The notes: a model not told the origin generated them from the letters alone. Positions 34,483-46,747 are shown, counted from the first letter of the stretch. The stretch: DNA of 64,000 nucleotides from Dendrocalamus latiflorus (GCA_017311315.1 CM029664.1:44608510-44672509), one strand, 5' to 3'. Numbers and translations: made by a program.

Positions 34483-35940
34483 TTAGCTAGTTCAGTTCAC
34501 ATAATTTGGTGAGCTCAAGTTCAAACACAGAGAAGAATGTCTGGAAGACGAGGAAAATTAGTATCACAATTTCTAGGGCTGTATTACCTGTATAGCTTGC
34601 AGATTATAGTTTTTTAGTTAAGTCTGAGAAAATTCTGATAGATTATCTGCATTTGTCCATTCTTTGGTGCCAACTTGCTATATGAGCAATGATTATTTGG
34701 GAAGAATTGCTTGGTAAGGCAGTTTATTTCTTAATTCTACAGAATTATGAAGAACACACGTCATTTGGTCACAGAAATTTGTACAGGTTTTATGAAGCAT
34801 AAGAAAAATACAATTTAAATCTGACAACAGTAAGCATGACAGCTGGAAAGACCGGGAAAAAAAAGGAAGCTCGGCTCGAGAGAAGATGTAAAATGCAACT
34901 GTAAACTACCCAGCAAAAGAAGCACTACAAGCTATCCAAGATTATAGGTCAAATCACATGTTAGTGAACAGCTTAAATGACCACCACTATTTTGTTTAGC
35001 ACCGCACAAGAAGAAATACAGAGAATTATACAACAATCTGCATTGGGTGCAGCAGACCGAATCAAGCTCAAAACAAGGGATCTGACAATCCTAATATCTA
35101 AAGTTACCCTGGTAATTCTGGCTACCGGCCCTTGCGGATCCAACTATCAACATGAAATCCTCATTATGTTCGAAATTGAACAAGTCATCTTCCATGTTCA
35201 AGCTCTGTAATGTTTAAATTCTACAAGACAAAAAACTAAAGCAAGCAAGCATTCCAGGATCAACTTGGATACAAATCTACAACAAATCATGTACGCAAAA
35301 AGATTAGGACCTTGCTAAAATAATATGGACATAGTGCTTTATTGATAGTACTTCCTAACACACAACAAACAGAAAATAGTGACACTGATGTGAGTTTCCA
35401 CTATGATGGGGAATGGGATTTCTGCGAACCATTTAGTGAACATCCAGAAGTTATGTAGTAGTACTCCCTGTTGAGATGGTGTATATACTCGGCAAAAGGA
35501 AGCAAGCAAAATTAGCTACTTGTACATATATTAGAGATGGGTGTATTAATAATACTTAGCAAAAGGCAGGAATCAAAATTGGCTAGTTGTACATATTTTA
35601 TAATCAATGTGGAGAAGTTATTTAGAGTTGATAGATATTATGGTCATTTCGTCCGGTCATATCATCACAAATGAATTTAAACATAAACATGATATATAAT
35701 GGATACAGGCGTCAGAACATAACAAGCAACCAAGGGGACACAGTCACACAGTGGATTATGACACAAAGTAAAAGCAGGAGGTGAGGAGCAGCTGTGAAAG
35801 ATGCATTCATGCAGACGAGTTCATCATGCCCTCACAAAGCAACAAGCTCCAAGCAAGACTGGAAGATTATATTCTAGTTTCCAAATGAGTCACACAGCAC
35901 CAAGGACTTATGAGCACCAAAGACAAAGATAAGCTAATTA
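34483..35940. other. GNL2 3' flank, nothing else recognised
   Basis: The first 100-300 bases after the stop probably hold the GNL2 3'UTR (T/A-rich, several AATAAT-like motifs). The remaining AT-rich DNA has only short open frames without family features. Confidence 0.4.
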
Positions 35941-35945
35941 ATTAC

Positions 35946-36233
35946 TGTTGTAGGAGTGGCCCAACCCTTTGTGACTGGGCGTTACAAGTAGCCCAATATA
36001 TAATAGACCCAATAGTATAGAGGAATGTACCAATATATCTTCTCCTTTTGTAATTATCCAGGGGTAGGACGGGAATTTCTCATTCTACCTCATTCATGTA
36101 TAAAAACCCTCAAGATAGGTATGAGGGAGGAAGATATACTCATTTCATACACGACTACACGAGCACTCTCTTTCTTGTCGTTGGCTCTCTCTAACTAGTC
36201 CCCTCATATGCTATTTGGTCAGTAGCCACAACA
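35946..36233. mobile_element. Solo LTR, 288 bp, perfect 5-bp TSD
   Basis: It begins TGTTGTAGGAGTGG and ends GTAGCCACAACA, flanked by ATTAC on both sides (35941-35945 and 36234-36238). A TATA box (TATAAAAA at about 36100) followed by a C/T-rich stretch suits an LTR promoter reading on the plus strand. No internal region or partner LTR is nearby, so it arose by LTR-LTR recombination. Confidence 0.85.
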
Positions 36234-36238
36234 ATTAC

Positions 36239-37724
36239 GTATCAAGGAATAGGATGCAAAGTATTTCAACAAGTGCATATTGATGTAGCTATCCGATAGA
36301 GCAGCCCATAATGAAAGCCGAAACTATAAAAACCTTCCTATAGGCTATGTTCATAAATTCCTGTTTAATCACTGAATAATAGAGTATATCTCAAATTGCT
36401 GATACACATAGTACTGCTCAGAAACATTTCTAATTCTCTGTTAAAGTGTAAACAAATGTCCTCAATCTTTTCTGCTACAGTATGTCAAAGAGCACTTATC
36501 CCTATTTCCATCACTAAACTTTGAAGCACCAATTATTATTGACTAAGATTAAGTTATGCACTTCTAAAAAAGATACTGGGAAAGTTTTCTGGCCTAAGTA
36601 TGCTATGCTAATGAAGTAAACACATACGATAGCTCCAATGCTAGTGCTTTAATATGTCACATACATATGATAACAGTTCAACTTGTGATCTTTTTACAAA
36701 GCTGAGGAAATTTCACAACTAGGGAAGTTACTTTGTAAAGGGAAAGCACATGTTTGGGTAGACACCAGAACCTTCAAATCAGGTTCAACGAGCCCATAGG
36801 GTGAAGATAATTGAAATGCACCCCCCACAGTAGTTGTAGCACATAATTGATTCGGTGTGTGTGCAAAATATCAAGGTGTAGCAATGCATACATTGTTGAC
36901 ACTCTCAAAATCAAAAGAACCAAGAATAAGTTGAAATATGACCTAGAAGTTCCAATAGCATAATGTCCTTCCCATATATCTGAAATAAAAAACTGAATAC
37001 TCTGATGATAGCAACACTGATCTAACCTAGCATATACCTCCACCAAGGCATACCTGATCTCATTCTCCAAAAACATTAAAGGAAATTTTAAAAGGGAGTC
37101 TGGTACTTTGATACATTTCTTATGACTATCAGTCATTCACTGCCCTTTATGTGCATATAAATCTCCAACATTCCAAGGCAAGTCATTCACTGCCCTTTAT
37201 GTGCATCTAAATCTCCGACATTCCAAGGCAATTGACCGTGCCTTCTCCTTGGATCCCATTTTCCTTGTACAGATCTAACATCAACCATATGATTTATTCT
37301 GATATCACGTTCCTTCTGAAAGAATGTGGATACAAAATATACTCTCAAACAACATATTTACAGCATAATTTTAAACGCAAGACCCTAAAAAATTTAAGGG
37401 CGGTATATCAAGGCTCAGGATGCTAATATGGGCGTATAACTAGCAGATACTATCGAACACAACTGGCAACACATATTTTAGTTTCTTGAATGATGTGTTC
37501 AGTTCTCTACATGAAACTAAACATACGAATCCATCATTATAAGTCATTCCACACAAAGAACCCAAGGCGAAGGATATGCTCCATAGTTCAACATAAGGCA
37601 TGCCAAATATAAAGGAATCTAACTACAATGCTATGAAACACGAATTGACTCTTATGATTTAATTCAAGATTGCACACCATCTTAGATGATAGAACCAACC
37701 TTTACTGATCTTGGATGCCCTAGG
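36239..37724. other. Spacer downstream of the trihelix gene
   Basis: It contains the probable trihelix 3'UTR near 37600-37724 (minus strand) and a 50-bp tandem duplication at 37131-37230. A 120-codon open frame at 36774-37136 (minus) has no recognisable family. Confidence 0.4.
37131..37230. repeat. 50-bp tandem duplication
   Basis: Two adjacent 50-bp copies beginning AGTCATTCACTGCCCTTTAT differ at only two positions, so the duplication is young compared with the other repeats here. Confidence 0.9.
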
Positions 37725-38669
37725 CTAAGGAGAAGCATCCACAGTGCCATTGTTCTGCTCTTTACCACCATCGTCATCCCCTAACCTCCTGCTATCATCA
37801 CCCTCCTCCTCCGCATCACCTTCCTCTCCATCCTCCTCCCCAAGACTTGCAATCTCTGCGTCTGCCTTCTCCATAATCTCCCTCCACCTCGCATCGAGAT
37901 CCCTTTGGAAATCCCTCCGCATCCTTTTCACCTCCGTCATGTGCTGCCTCTTGCTACTCTCCATCCTCTCGTAAACCTCCCCAAGCTTCCGAATCGACTC
38001 CGCGAGCACCTCAAACTCCTTCCCCTTCACTGCACCAGCCCTATCTGTGTGCTCTACGCCCAATTCCGCATCCGACCCTGAATCCCCTGGTGCCGCGTCG
38101 CCACACCCGGCTAGCATATACTCCCCGGCGTCCACCCCCCACGAAAGGCGCGGCACTGGCTGCGTGTCGCGTCGGCGCGTCACGACGGGAGGCTGTAACG
38201 GCGGCGGCGGGCACATGAGGGACAGCATCTTGTCGAAGTAGACCCATTTGGAGGGGCAGGGGCGGTGGGAGCGGAGGGCGGCGAGGCGGGACCTTTCCTT
38301 CTTCCTAAACATCCTCCTGAGGGTGTCGATGCGGTTGCGGCACTGCGCCTCGGAGAAGTAGCCCGCGGGGCGGGATGCTGCGGCGGCGGCGAGGCGGGAG
38401 ACCTCGAGCCACTCGTCGGCGCGGAGGCTCCGGCGGCCGGCGCGGACGAAGAGGTCACCCCATGCGTCTAGCAGCGCGAAGGTGGAGTCCTCCGTCCACT
38501 CGGGGGAGCCGCGAGGGGCCGGGGCCGGGGGCGCGAGGCGCGGGGCGAACTCAAAGCCGAGCGCGTAGCGGTCGGTGCGGCTGCGCTTGGAGCGCGGGGA
38601 GGAGGGGGAGGCGCCGGAGGAGGAGGGCGACGGCGAGGCGGACGAGGCGGCGGCCGCGTCGTCGTCCAT
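37725..38669 (-). CDS. Trihelix (MYB/SANT-like, SIP1-clade type) transcription factor, intronless
   Basis: The start is the ATG at 38669 (MDDDAAAASS); the open frame extends 23 codons further upstream but contains no earlier ATG. The product is 314 residues with a serine/proline-rich N-terminus, a basic nuclear-localisation stretch RSKRSR (26-31), and a trihelix DNA-binding domain from about 56 to 130 with spaced tryptophans W58, W70 and W87 and the third-helix CRNRIDTLRRMFRKKERSRL. Next come a proline-rich linker and a C-terminal coiled coil (about 215-280, EFEVLAESIRKLGEVYERME) typical of the SIP1 clade, ending in an acidic tail. Such proteins bind GT-type promoter elements, often as dimers and repressors; the target genes are unknown. 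It is read toward lower coordinates, convergent with GNL2. A MITE sits about 160 bp upstream. Confidence 0.9.
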   Translation of the reverse strand: MDDDAAAASSASPSPSSSGASPSSPRSKRSRTDRYALGFEFAPRLAPPAPAPRGSPEWTEDSTFALLDAWGDLFVRAGRRSLRADEWLEVSRLAAAAASRPAGYFSEAQCRNRIDTLRRMFRKKERSRLAALRSHRPCPSKWVYFDKMLSLMCPPPPLQPPVVTRRRDTQPVPRLSWGVDAGEYMLAGCGDAAPGDSGSDAELGVEHTDRAGAVKGKEFEVLAESIRKLGEVYERMESSKRQHMTEVKRMRRDFQRDLDARWREIMEKADAEIASLGEEDGEEGDAEEEGDDSRRLGDDDGGKEQNNGTVDASP

Positions 38670-38830
38670 GGGCCGGGCTAGGGTTTGGTGTTGGGGTTGG
38701 AGTGGTTCCGCGAGGTGGATCGGCCGGGACGGGTGCAAGTCCGGCGAGTGTTCATTCGTTCTTCATTTGCCTCGGTGGGGTACTGTAACTTATACGGGGG
38801 TTACTACACGAGAAAATGTCGAAAGCTAAG

Positions 38831-39117
38831 GGTTGTGATCAAAATGGCTGAAAAGCTCGTGGCTTATGGCTGAAAACACTGTAGCTGGCTGAAAAAAGCA
38901 CTGTAGCTGACAGAGGCTTATTTACCATAATTAAATTTAAAAAAATTTAAAAATAGAAAAAACATATTAGCCCATCACGTAAAGTGTAAATAAATACGAG
39001 GAAAAAAAGAACCGGTAAAAAAACTCAAAAAAAGCCAAAAGTTCAGAAAAAGACGAAATTTATGAATAGTACAAAAATAAGCTGAAGCCAAAAGCTCAAG
39101 CCATTTTGATCACAACC
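38831..39117 (+). mobile_element. 285-bp MITE family, copy B, in the trihelix promoter
   Basis: The terminal inverted repeats GGTTGTGATCAAAATGGCT and its right-hand complement are nearly perfect, and AAG flanks both sides (38828-38830 and 39118-39120). This defines the 3-bp TSD of the family. The core matches copies at 7188, 41421 and 62868. It lies 162 bp upstream of the trihelix ATG, so it is in the promoter or the 5'UTR. Confidence 0.88.
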
Positions 39118-39120
39118 AAG

Positions 39121-41420
39121 GTTTTTTCTTCTTCTTTCCGACGTGGTTTGGAAGAATTTCACTGAGTCCTAAAGTTCCCGAACAAAATCCTTTCTATTTA
39201 AACAGTCATTAAATCCTATTTTTGTTTTCTGTGTGATAGTTTGCTTTTTTTTTCTGAACACGTTAGCTCTTACCGACGAGTTCCAACTTGTTTCTTTTTT
39301 TCTTTGTCCATTCAATCCAAACATACATAAGCTTTCGGCCCCATTCAGAATGATTCTTTTTTCTGATTTCTAGCTTTTAGAAGCTGAAAATTATTTTAAA
39401 TATGTTGGTTTTTTAGTACGGAGTTTTTTCTCTTTGTATTATCCATGATTTCTTTATTTTTTAATTAAATATCTTTTCATTTTCTTTTAATTGAACAATC
39501 AAAAGGTAACCGTCACTACGACACATGTTTTAGCTAAAAACCAACCATCCTAGCTTAAAGCCCTCAGCAAAATCTATTTTGAACGTGGCCTAAAGCTTAG
39601 TTCGATTGGGCTCAATAAAACTTGTACATATGTACATTCAACAGTGGGTTTGAGTTTGACTTGAATAGGCTCGAAATTAGCATACGTTTGTTGTGTATGT
39701 ATTCAGGCCTTGATGCCTTATGGAGCCAAGCCCAGCAACCGAGCTCACTTGTAATTTTTCAGACCTATGCTACCTTTTTAAGCCCTGAATGGGCTGGAGC
39801 TCTTCTTCTTGGGTAATCTGGCCTGTGGCCTACTAAAAATCTATGTGATGCATTTGTACATTCAGAAGCCAACATCAAATTCCCCGTTCATTCCAGCATT
39901 TTTTAACGGCTTTGGCTTCTGACTTACTGATATTGGTTTTTGACTAAAATTATACTATAACAATCACTAATTTTTTCTAAGTCATTCAATTAATAATTTA
40001 ATAAATAATAAATACATAATACTATTATATCTTCACGAATAATACGAAAAAAGAGGTAGGAAAGGCAAAAAAGAATAAGAAAAACCAAAAACTAAAAACT
40101 AAAAAAAATAAAAAGTCAATATGTTTATTTCATCTTTTAAAAGCGAGAAGCCAGAAGGTAGTTGGAATGAATGGGGCTAAGTAGTGCTCCTATGAAGCTT
40201 TTCGGTCCTGCCTTGAGCGCCACTGTGCGAACAAGAGTCCAGTCAAACCACAAAGATATTGCCCCTTGACTCCAACCAGCCCAACGTCATTGTGCAAAGT
40301 GCAAACAAAAACAAGGCTTCAGTTTTCAATCCTCTGCCAAGGAGGCAACCAGCCAATCTGCTCATGACAGCATCTGAAATCCACACTGACAAAATTTGGA
40401 AATCTTGCACAGACACTTTGCATCAGAAAATGCTGTCTTCGGTTGGTCTTATGACTTTTAGTTTATCTACATTAAATAACTTTCAAACGAAGTATTTTTT
40501 TAGGACAGTGTCTATAAATTAATTATAGTAAACATCGTTCTTACTTCATCTATATCGATCAAAATCTTACATAAATATATTTCTCTGTAATCTCTCTTAC
40601 GATATACAGTGCATACTGTGGTATATTTTGCATTGCTGCTGGCACGCAGTGTCAGACTAGCTAGCAATTAAACATACTGTTCCCTTGAAAACTTTGCATC
40701 ACAAACAATGCATTGCATTGCCGCTGGGAAATGCTAGTAGATACTAGTACTACAGACTATAGTGCCATTGATAGGCCAATAAAATCTACTGCTGGCTCGC
40801 TGTCCGCTCCTGCACACGCCGGGTTTTTCTTTTTCAATTCTAAAAACTGTTTTTCATTTTTTTTTCTATAATAATTAATCTTTAATTAGAATATCATTTT
40901 AAACAGTGTCTATAAATTTATCATAGTATAACTGCAGCGACTTCGTATATACCAACTAAAATCATATATGAGTTTCTCTTACTATATACTCCATCTCATA
41001 AACAACTCAAAAATTATAAATCACAATTATAAATTATAAACTGCAACCAAAAGACAAACCCGACACAATCACTCGCTGCCTGCGTAAAGAGGCGCGACAC
41101 CAACCAATCGGTCGAAGCGAGTGAAAATGCCACTGCGAAACGAGTATAGTAAAATAAAGGGTGGGAAAGAGAAAAGGTGAAAGCTCCAAGGGAGGAGGAA
41201 TTTTTCGTGGCTGGTGACATCGGAGCAGGTTAAGCCTTAATCGTCGTACCGCACGAGAGGGTTTAGCACAAAGCTAAAGGTAATTGCTGCCACTGAACTC
41301 GATGATCGATGCGATAACGGCAACTTGGGAGTCGACACCTGTCCCCCACGGCCTAACATAGAGAACTTCACTGACGCTAATCGCCATGTTTGGCAGCTAA
41401 TCTGAATCTCAAGAAGTAAG
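39121..41420. other. AT-rich spacer with MITE-like segments
   Basis: About 39340-39590 starts GGCCCCATTCAGAATGATT and ends near AATCTATTTTGAACGTGGCC, a plausible hAT-type MITE with diverged ends. About 39881-40178 starts CCCCGTTCATTCCAGC and ends GTTGGAATGAATGGGG, a better inverted repeat. Two blocks (about 40500 and 40900) share AGTGTCTATAAATT. No gene was recognised. Confidence 0.45.
39881..40178. mobile_element. MITE-like element, about 298 bp
   Basis: CCCCGTTCATTCCAGC near 39882 pairs with GTTGGAATGAATGGGG near 40161-40176, followed inward by GGCTTCT/AGAAGCC on both sides. The interior is AT-rich. A target duplication was not identified. Confidence 0.55.
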
Positions 41421-41703
41421 GCCCTGATCAACTCGGCTTCGGTTTCTAGCTTCTGGCTTATTTTTCACTATTCATAAGTTTCGTCTTTTTCTGAACTTTT
41501 GGCTTTTTGTTGAGCTTTTTTGCCGGTTCTTTTTTTCCCGTATTTGTTTGTATTATACGTAATGGGCTAACATTTTTTTATTTTTAATTTTTTTTAAATT
41601 TAATTATGCTAAATAAAGCCTCTGTCAGCTACAGTGCTTTTTTCAGCCAGCTACAGTGTTTTCAGCCATAAGCCACGAGCTTTTCAGCCGAACCGATCAC
41701 CAC
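41421..41703 (-). mobile_element. 285-bp MITE family, copy C
   Basis: Reverse-orientation copy, nearly identical along its length to the copy at 62868-63151 (shared CACTATTCATAAGTTTCGTC, TATTATACGTAATGGGCTAA, CCAGCTACAGTGTTTTCAGC). The ends are CCCTGATCAACTCGGCT and AGCCGAACCGATCACC. The flanking duplication is not clear here. Confidence 0.75.
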
Positions 41704-41885
41704 CTTAACCTGGTTGGAAACACTGCACCTGACCCAATTATGTGCAACAGTGCTACTATCGATACGATAGTTCCTGTTACGACGCAGCAAGTCACGTGAG
41801 CAAAGTGATATGCCTGCTCCTCTCTCTGTTCTCTTCTTCCCGCCTCCCAAGTCTAAGATGTCCATCTGTCCATGGTGACGATAGC

Positions 41886-42457
41886 GGATTCATAATTTTT
41901 AGGATAGGTGTTTAAAATTAAAGTAGAGATCTATAGTAGTAAAATCAAAATATAAATTATTTATAGTAGAAACAACATCTTAAATAATTTAGAAAAAATA
42001 TTGAAATGAGAATATGGGAGTTGGAACCTGAAAATAGGGATGCACTTGTGCTGTTGTCGGCGTGCACGACCTACCTTGTTGGCCCCGGTGGCACAACCGC
42101 CGCCACACGCTCTCTCCCGGGACCCCAGCTATAGGCGATTCAGCTAAGCCACGCTTGGCACTCGCTGCGGCTCGCTTGTCACCTTGAATTTAAATTCTGT
42201 ATAAAATTCAGTTTTCGCCAAAAGAATTTTAAACCGTGTATTCACCCACCCCCTCTAGTTAACTTTCTTGAACCTTTAATTGGGTTGTAGTTTTTGAGAT
42301 GAATTGAGAGGAAGAGGTGTCTGAGTGGGCTGAAATCTATTAGGTGTATAAATATAAAATTTGTAGATCAATTACCAATATATATACTAAATATATCTAC
42401 TAAATAGAGGGTATTTCATCTAAAATTTAGGTGTTCAACTGAACACCAATGAACTAC
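41886..42457. mobile_element. Dispersed non-autonomous DNA element, copy 2
   Basis: It starts AGCGGATTCATAATTTTTAG and ends with GGTGTTCAACTGAACACC, then AATGAACTACAT, parallel to the copy at 21200-22015 (GGTATTTAGCTGAATACC, then TTGAATTACAT). It is shorter, with a different middle. The far right TCCGC end is missing or mutated. Confidence 0.4.
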
Positions 42458-44350
42458 ATGTCTACATTTGATTCGCCAGTGCACGGTCAGACGGGCAAGC
42501 ACGCGTGGAGCGGCATCGAGCTGCGGCATTGCGGCGAGGCTGGCGGAGGACCGTCGCGCGGCCAGGCTCGGACCCCATTGAGCGGCGGCATGGTCCAAAC
42601 TGCGGCAAGACGGGTGGAGGAGCTTCGCATGGCCACGCGAGCGCATGCGCGGCGGTTAGGGCGGGTAAGGCTGGGCCAGGTGTATGAGGCGGTGCTCTGT
42701 GTGGTGGCAACTTCGAGTGCCGCGGCGGCGGCTCGGCGTGGGGACAGCGTGGGTGTGGGGCCGTACGAGGCATGGTGGCAGGCCGAGGCAAGATGGGCGG
42801 CGCCGCGACGTTTCGCGCGTCGACGAAGGCGACAACGGCTGGACGCGGAAGTTGCTGGCCCTAGCTCGCGTCGAGCTCTTGCGGCCAATTGACTGGATGG
42901 TCCCTGTCGAGCTAACAGAAGAGGAGGGAGGAGCGATGGGAAGAGCAGTTGAGTTGAGGCCACGTAGGGTCGTACGTCGATCATACCCTTCAACGTCGTA
43001 TGTGAAGCATTTCTCTACGCGCAAAAGGATCCACTCTGCCAGTTGCATATTTCTCCGTACTAGTTAGAAACATATGCGTTGTAACGAAGTTATAAAAATA
43101 GTGAGACGAAACTTACTGTCTGACCAACTTCACACATCAAACATTGAAGAGCAAGCAACAGAGATAGAAGTATGGTCAGAATGTGCGAGGAGATGGGGAA
43201 AGCGGAGGGGTGTGCAGTTGTATCCTGAGAGACAGGAGGAGAGAGACGAATGGTCCAAATCAAATATGATAGCTGAGAAGAGAGGAGGGAGAATTGATCA
43301 GCCACCAACTCACACTTTTATAATAGTAAAGATTAAGAATAAATTTGCCTCTTGCATAATCTCAAAAGTGTAAGATCGCCACAGAATTACTATTTTCCGC
43401 CTATTATGCCTCAAGTTCAAGGATGACACTGATAAGCAACTGGTCGATACACTTATGTGGGTAGACAGTCAAATTTTCCTCCCCTTGTCATGATTTCACC
43501 GTTTCTTCATCTATATATAAAAACCAAAATGGGAAAATGGGGGAGAAATCAGGATATGCTCCCAAGCGCAGAAAATAGAAATAGCGAAAAAGGGGCAAAT
43601 ACTATGAAACGGATCAAATGGCAGCGTAATGGTACAAATGCTCTTGTTGTTCCAAAACCATGGACTTCGTTGGTGGTTAGTACATGTTCGACCGTTTAAA
43701 GAACCTGTCATGGAGATGTCAGAATTTTTTTATTTAGCCCTCTGTGCCATCGTAATTTGAAAATTAGTTCCATCTGACACAAAATTGTATAAATCTAAAG
43801 AATGCGGAAGAAACTAAGACCGACGCGTGGCACAATACTATAAAACAGATTAAATGTCAATTAAAGTGACATAATAAGGTTAAATAAAAAAATTCGGAGA
43901 TATCATTGCGTAGAGTTCACACGAGAAGACAAGACTTTACGAAAACTATTTCTTGCGTGCCTTTCCAGGAGTTTTTGCAGGAACTGTTCAGTGGGCCCAT
44001 CATAATTGTGCTCGATGGTGGGACCATAAAATAATAGCACATATTCTGTCTCGCATCAGACAAATAGTAATTTGATCTGTTTCTTAGGATGTGGTTTATA
44101 ACTTTTATCTAAATTTTTTAAATTTTAGTCGTTTCTAACAGAGATTACAGATAAAGATATTCTATTACAATTTTGGATGGTATAGGTATTGGTTTTTTTA
44201 GTATATACTACAATTAACTTGTAGATCTTATTTTAAAAAAAATACTTTACTTCAAAGTTAGGTATTATAGTAAAAATTAAAAATGGATTTCAAAAGTCAA
44301 AAAAGATATTACCAATAGCATGCACAGTCGCTTTTACAGAGGGAAGAAAA
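42458..44350. other. Spacer including a GC-rich island
   Basis: Bases 42480-42900 are GC-rich with open frames in several frames on both strands, but no family features or conserved splice sites were seen. It may be a transposon-captured fragment or composition only. The remainder to 44350 is AT-rich with nothing recognised. Confidence 0.4.
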
Positions 44351-46500
44351 AGAAAAGTGAACGACAACAGGGTCCCTCCCCTACGTACGATGCTCGTCGA
44401 TATACGCGTCGGGCCTTGGTGGTCGCTCAGCACAGAAAACGACAAAAATAGGCTTAACGTTTTCACCGCAGCAGTAAAAAAGGGCCCGGAAATCCAACCC
44501 CCTCAATACCCGGGGGGTTCCTCGCCGCGCGCGGTGTCCACGTCGCCTCCTGCGCGCGGCCGGCCGACGGGTGTCCCCCGGTTTTTGGTACGGCCGGGGG
44601 AGGCAAATCCCTCCACTTTTTCCGAAATTACGTAAAGGTCCTTTTTCCTCGCGAACAGGTCCCTGCGCCCAGTTTTTTCCGAAAAAAATTTTGGATGGCG
44701 CCCCGCGGGTTTCCAGAATTACGTACAGGTCCTTATTTACTTACGTACAGGTCCTTTCAGGTCCTCGGTTTTTTTTCAAAAAAATCCTTTTGTTTTTCCG
44801 AAATTACGCACGGGTCCTCGATTTTTTTTTTATAAAACTCCCTGCGAATCGCCGTCTCTTTTGCTTCGGTCCACACAGTGGCTGGCGTGGCGTGGCGCCA
44901 CGCCTACGTGGCTAGTTAAAAATAAACATTGCCGACTTGCCCTCCACACGTGCGAGCACAATTGCTTTTCAGGGAAAAAAATACTTCAACCATCTAATTC
45001 TTTTACTACTGCGGTTAAAGCAATTTTGTCACGTGTAGTCACCTGGGGGCACGAGAGTATACGAGAGCTAAACAGACAATGGGAGAACGCAGGTGTCATG
45101 ACGCCCGTTCTTTTCAGCTTAAAATTTATAAATTATAAAATATTTTAACAAATAAATATAATAGTCTCTATGTCACTATTTTTAAATGGTTTATCGGGAT
45201 AACCTTTTAGAAGGGGCTTATTGACTTTGGTTTGTTCACATGAGCGCTCGCACTAGGACCAAAAATCATAATCCGTAGATGAAAGGTCCTGCTCCAAATG
45301 GCTTTAGCTTGTGTTTTATTTTGGCTTTCAGCTTATTTAAGTTAGAAGACACTTGAACGTGTTCGCTTCTAATTTCGGCTTATTTTGGCCTTTTGGAATT
45401 TTTTGGTTTTTTTGCCTTTTCTTTTTGCCTCTTATTTTTTGCATTGTTTATGACAATATAATGGTTTTATTTTTCAAAATGTTTCTATTTTTATTCATTA
45501 TTTCTCAGAAAAAGCTAACAACCAGTGTAATATCAGTCATAAATCAAAAGCCATAGTTAGAAATTTAAGCTGTAAGTCCATTGGAGTAGGGTCATCGAGA
45601 GCGAAACCAAGACTGCATAGGTAGAAGAAAGATTTTTGGATCATCGCGTATGACATGCGAATACATGGGTCATGCCCCTCTGTTTTTAGGGTTGGGTCAT
45701 GGGCTCATGGAACCATGAAGCACAAGAGAGCTAAACCAACACTGCGTCATTACAACAAAGTTCTTGGATCATCTCAAAAGACATTTACTATCACGTTTCC
45801 TGTTCATTAGAGTATCTGGCTTTTAATTTTGTTTTTTAGCTTTTTGTTTTTGTTTTTTACTTTTTTTCCCTTGTTCCTTCGTATTATTCATGAGGAGATA
45901 ACTTTTTTATTTTTTTAAACTTTTTAGCTACCAACAACAGCTACAATATATTTTCAGCCGCTACAAATGCAAAAAAATAAGCTATAAGACATGGCTTATA
46001 AGCCCAAATAAGCACCACCTAATGGGCGCTCAGTTTGATGATGGCTCATGGTTTGTTTTACTGTAGCTGGCTTATTTTTCACTGTAACTGATGGTGGTTT
46101 ATTTAGCGTAATTAAATTTAAAAAATAAAAATAGAAAAATATGTTTGCCCATCAAAAACAATATGAAAGAATATTTAAAAAAAGAAAAGCCTAAAAAGCC
46201 TAAAAAGCTAGAAAAATAAAATTAAGAAATAGTAAATTAAAAATCAGAAGTTATCGCTAAAAGGAAGTATCATCACATGCCAAGTCTTCCATGTTTGTTG
46301 TAGCAACAAAGTAGCACCAAAAAAAAATTTCTCACCTTGAGAAACAGTAGAATGCCTTCCAAGAAACAAAAGCAAAAAAGAAAAGAGGAGAGAGAGAGAG
46401 AGAGAAAAGGACTAGAGGAGAGAGACCAGGATCGAGGTATTAAAAGCGGAGAGGTGTTGAGCCCTGAAGAAGCCACCGCACGCGCCCGTCGCTTTTGCAT
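44351..46500. other. Repeat-rich spacer upstream of the FLZ gene
   Basis: At 44620-44830 the phrase TTACGTACAGGTCCTT recurs four times with changes, in a GC-rich block that includes the self-complementary GGCGTGGCGCCACGCC near 44891. Bases 45290-46270 hold several AT-rich MITE-like segments; the one at about 46027-46270 shares GTAATTAAATTTAAAAAA with the 285-bp family. No gene is supported. Confidence 0.45.
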
Positions 46501-46566
46501 GCTGCGTGTCCTCGGACGCTTGTCTTCTCCCAATAGACGCACCGGCGCGCACAAGAAAGAAGAAAC

Positions 46567-46572
46567 CACGTG
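46567..46572. promoter_or_regulatory. G-box (CACGTG) near the FLZ 5' end
   Basis: A perfect palindromic CACGTG lies about 180 bp before the end of the probable non-coding first exon of the FLZ gene, and about 160 bp downstream of a (GA)n tract. bZIP and bHLH factors bind such sites; functional use is not shown. Confidence 0.4.
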
Positions 46573-46747
46573 GAAAGGAAGGCCGGCAGATTTGAGCGGC
46601 GGAACCAAAGTCTGGAACAAGAAGTAGAGTGCTGTGGAAGCCTCAACCCCACTCCTCTTCTCCTTGCCTCCTTGGCTAGGGCTCTGGACCTTCTTAATCC
46701 CATCGCCCAAGGAGAGAAGAGAACCGAGCCGCCAAATCGGTCGCAAG

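Noticed and set aside
36774..37136. 120-codon minus-strand frame
   Set aside because: No recognisable domain and AT-rich non-coding context; cannot be supported.
38670..38738. Longer N-terminus for the trihelix protein
   Set aside because: The upstream extension begins with TTG, not ATG; the first ATG is at 38669 and gives a family-typical N-terminus.
42449..43067. Multiple 100-170-codon frames in a GC-rich island
   Set aside because: All frames on both strands are open to similar extents, which points to composition; no conserved motif was found.
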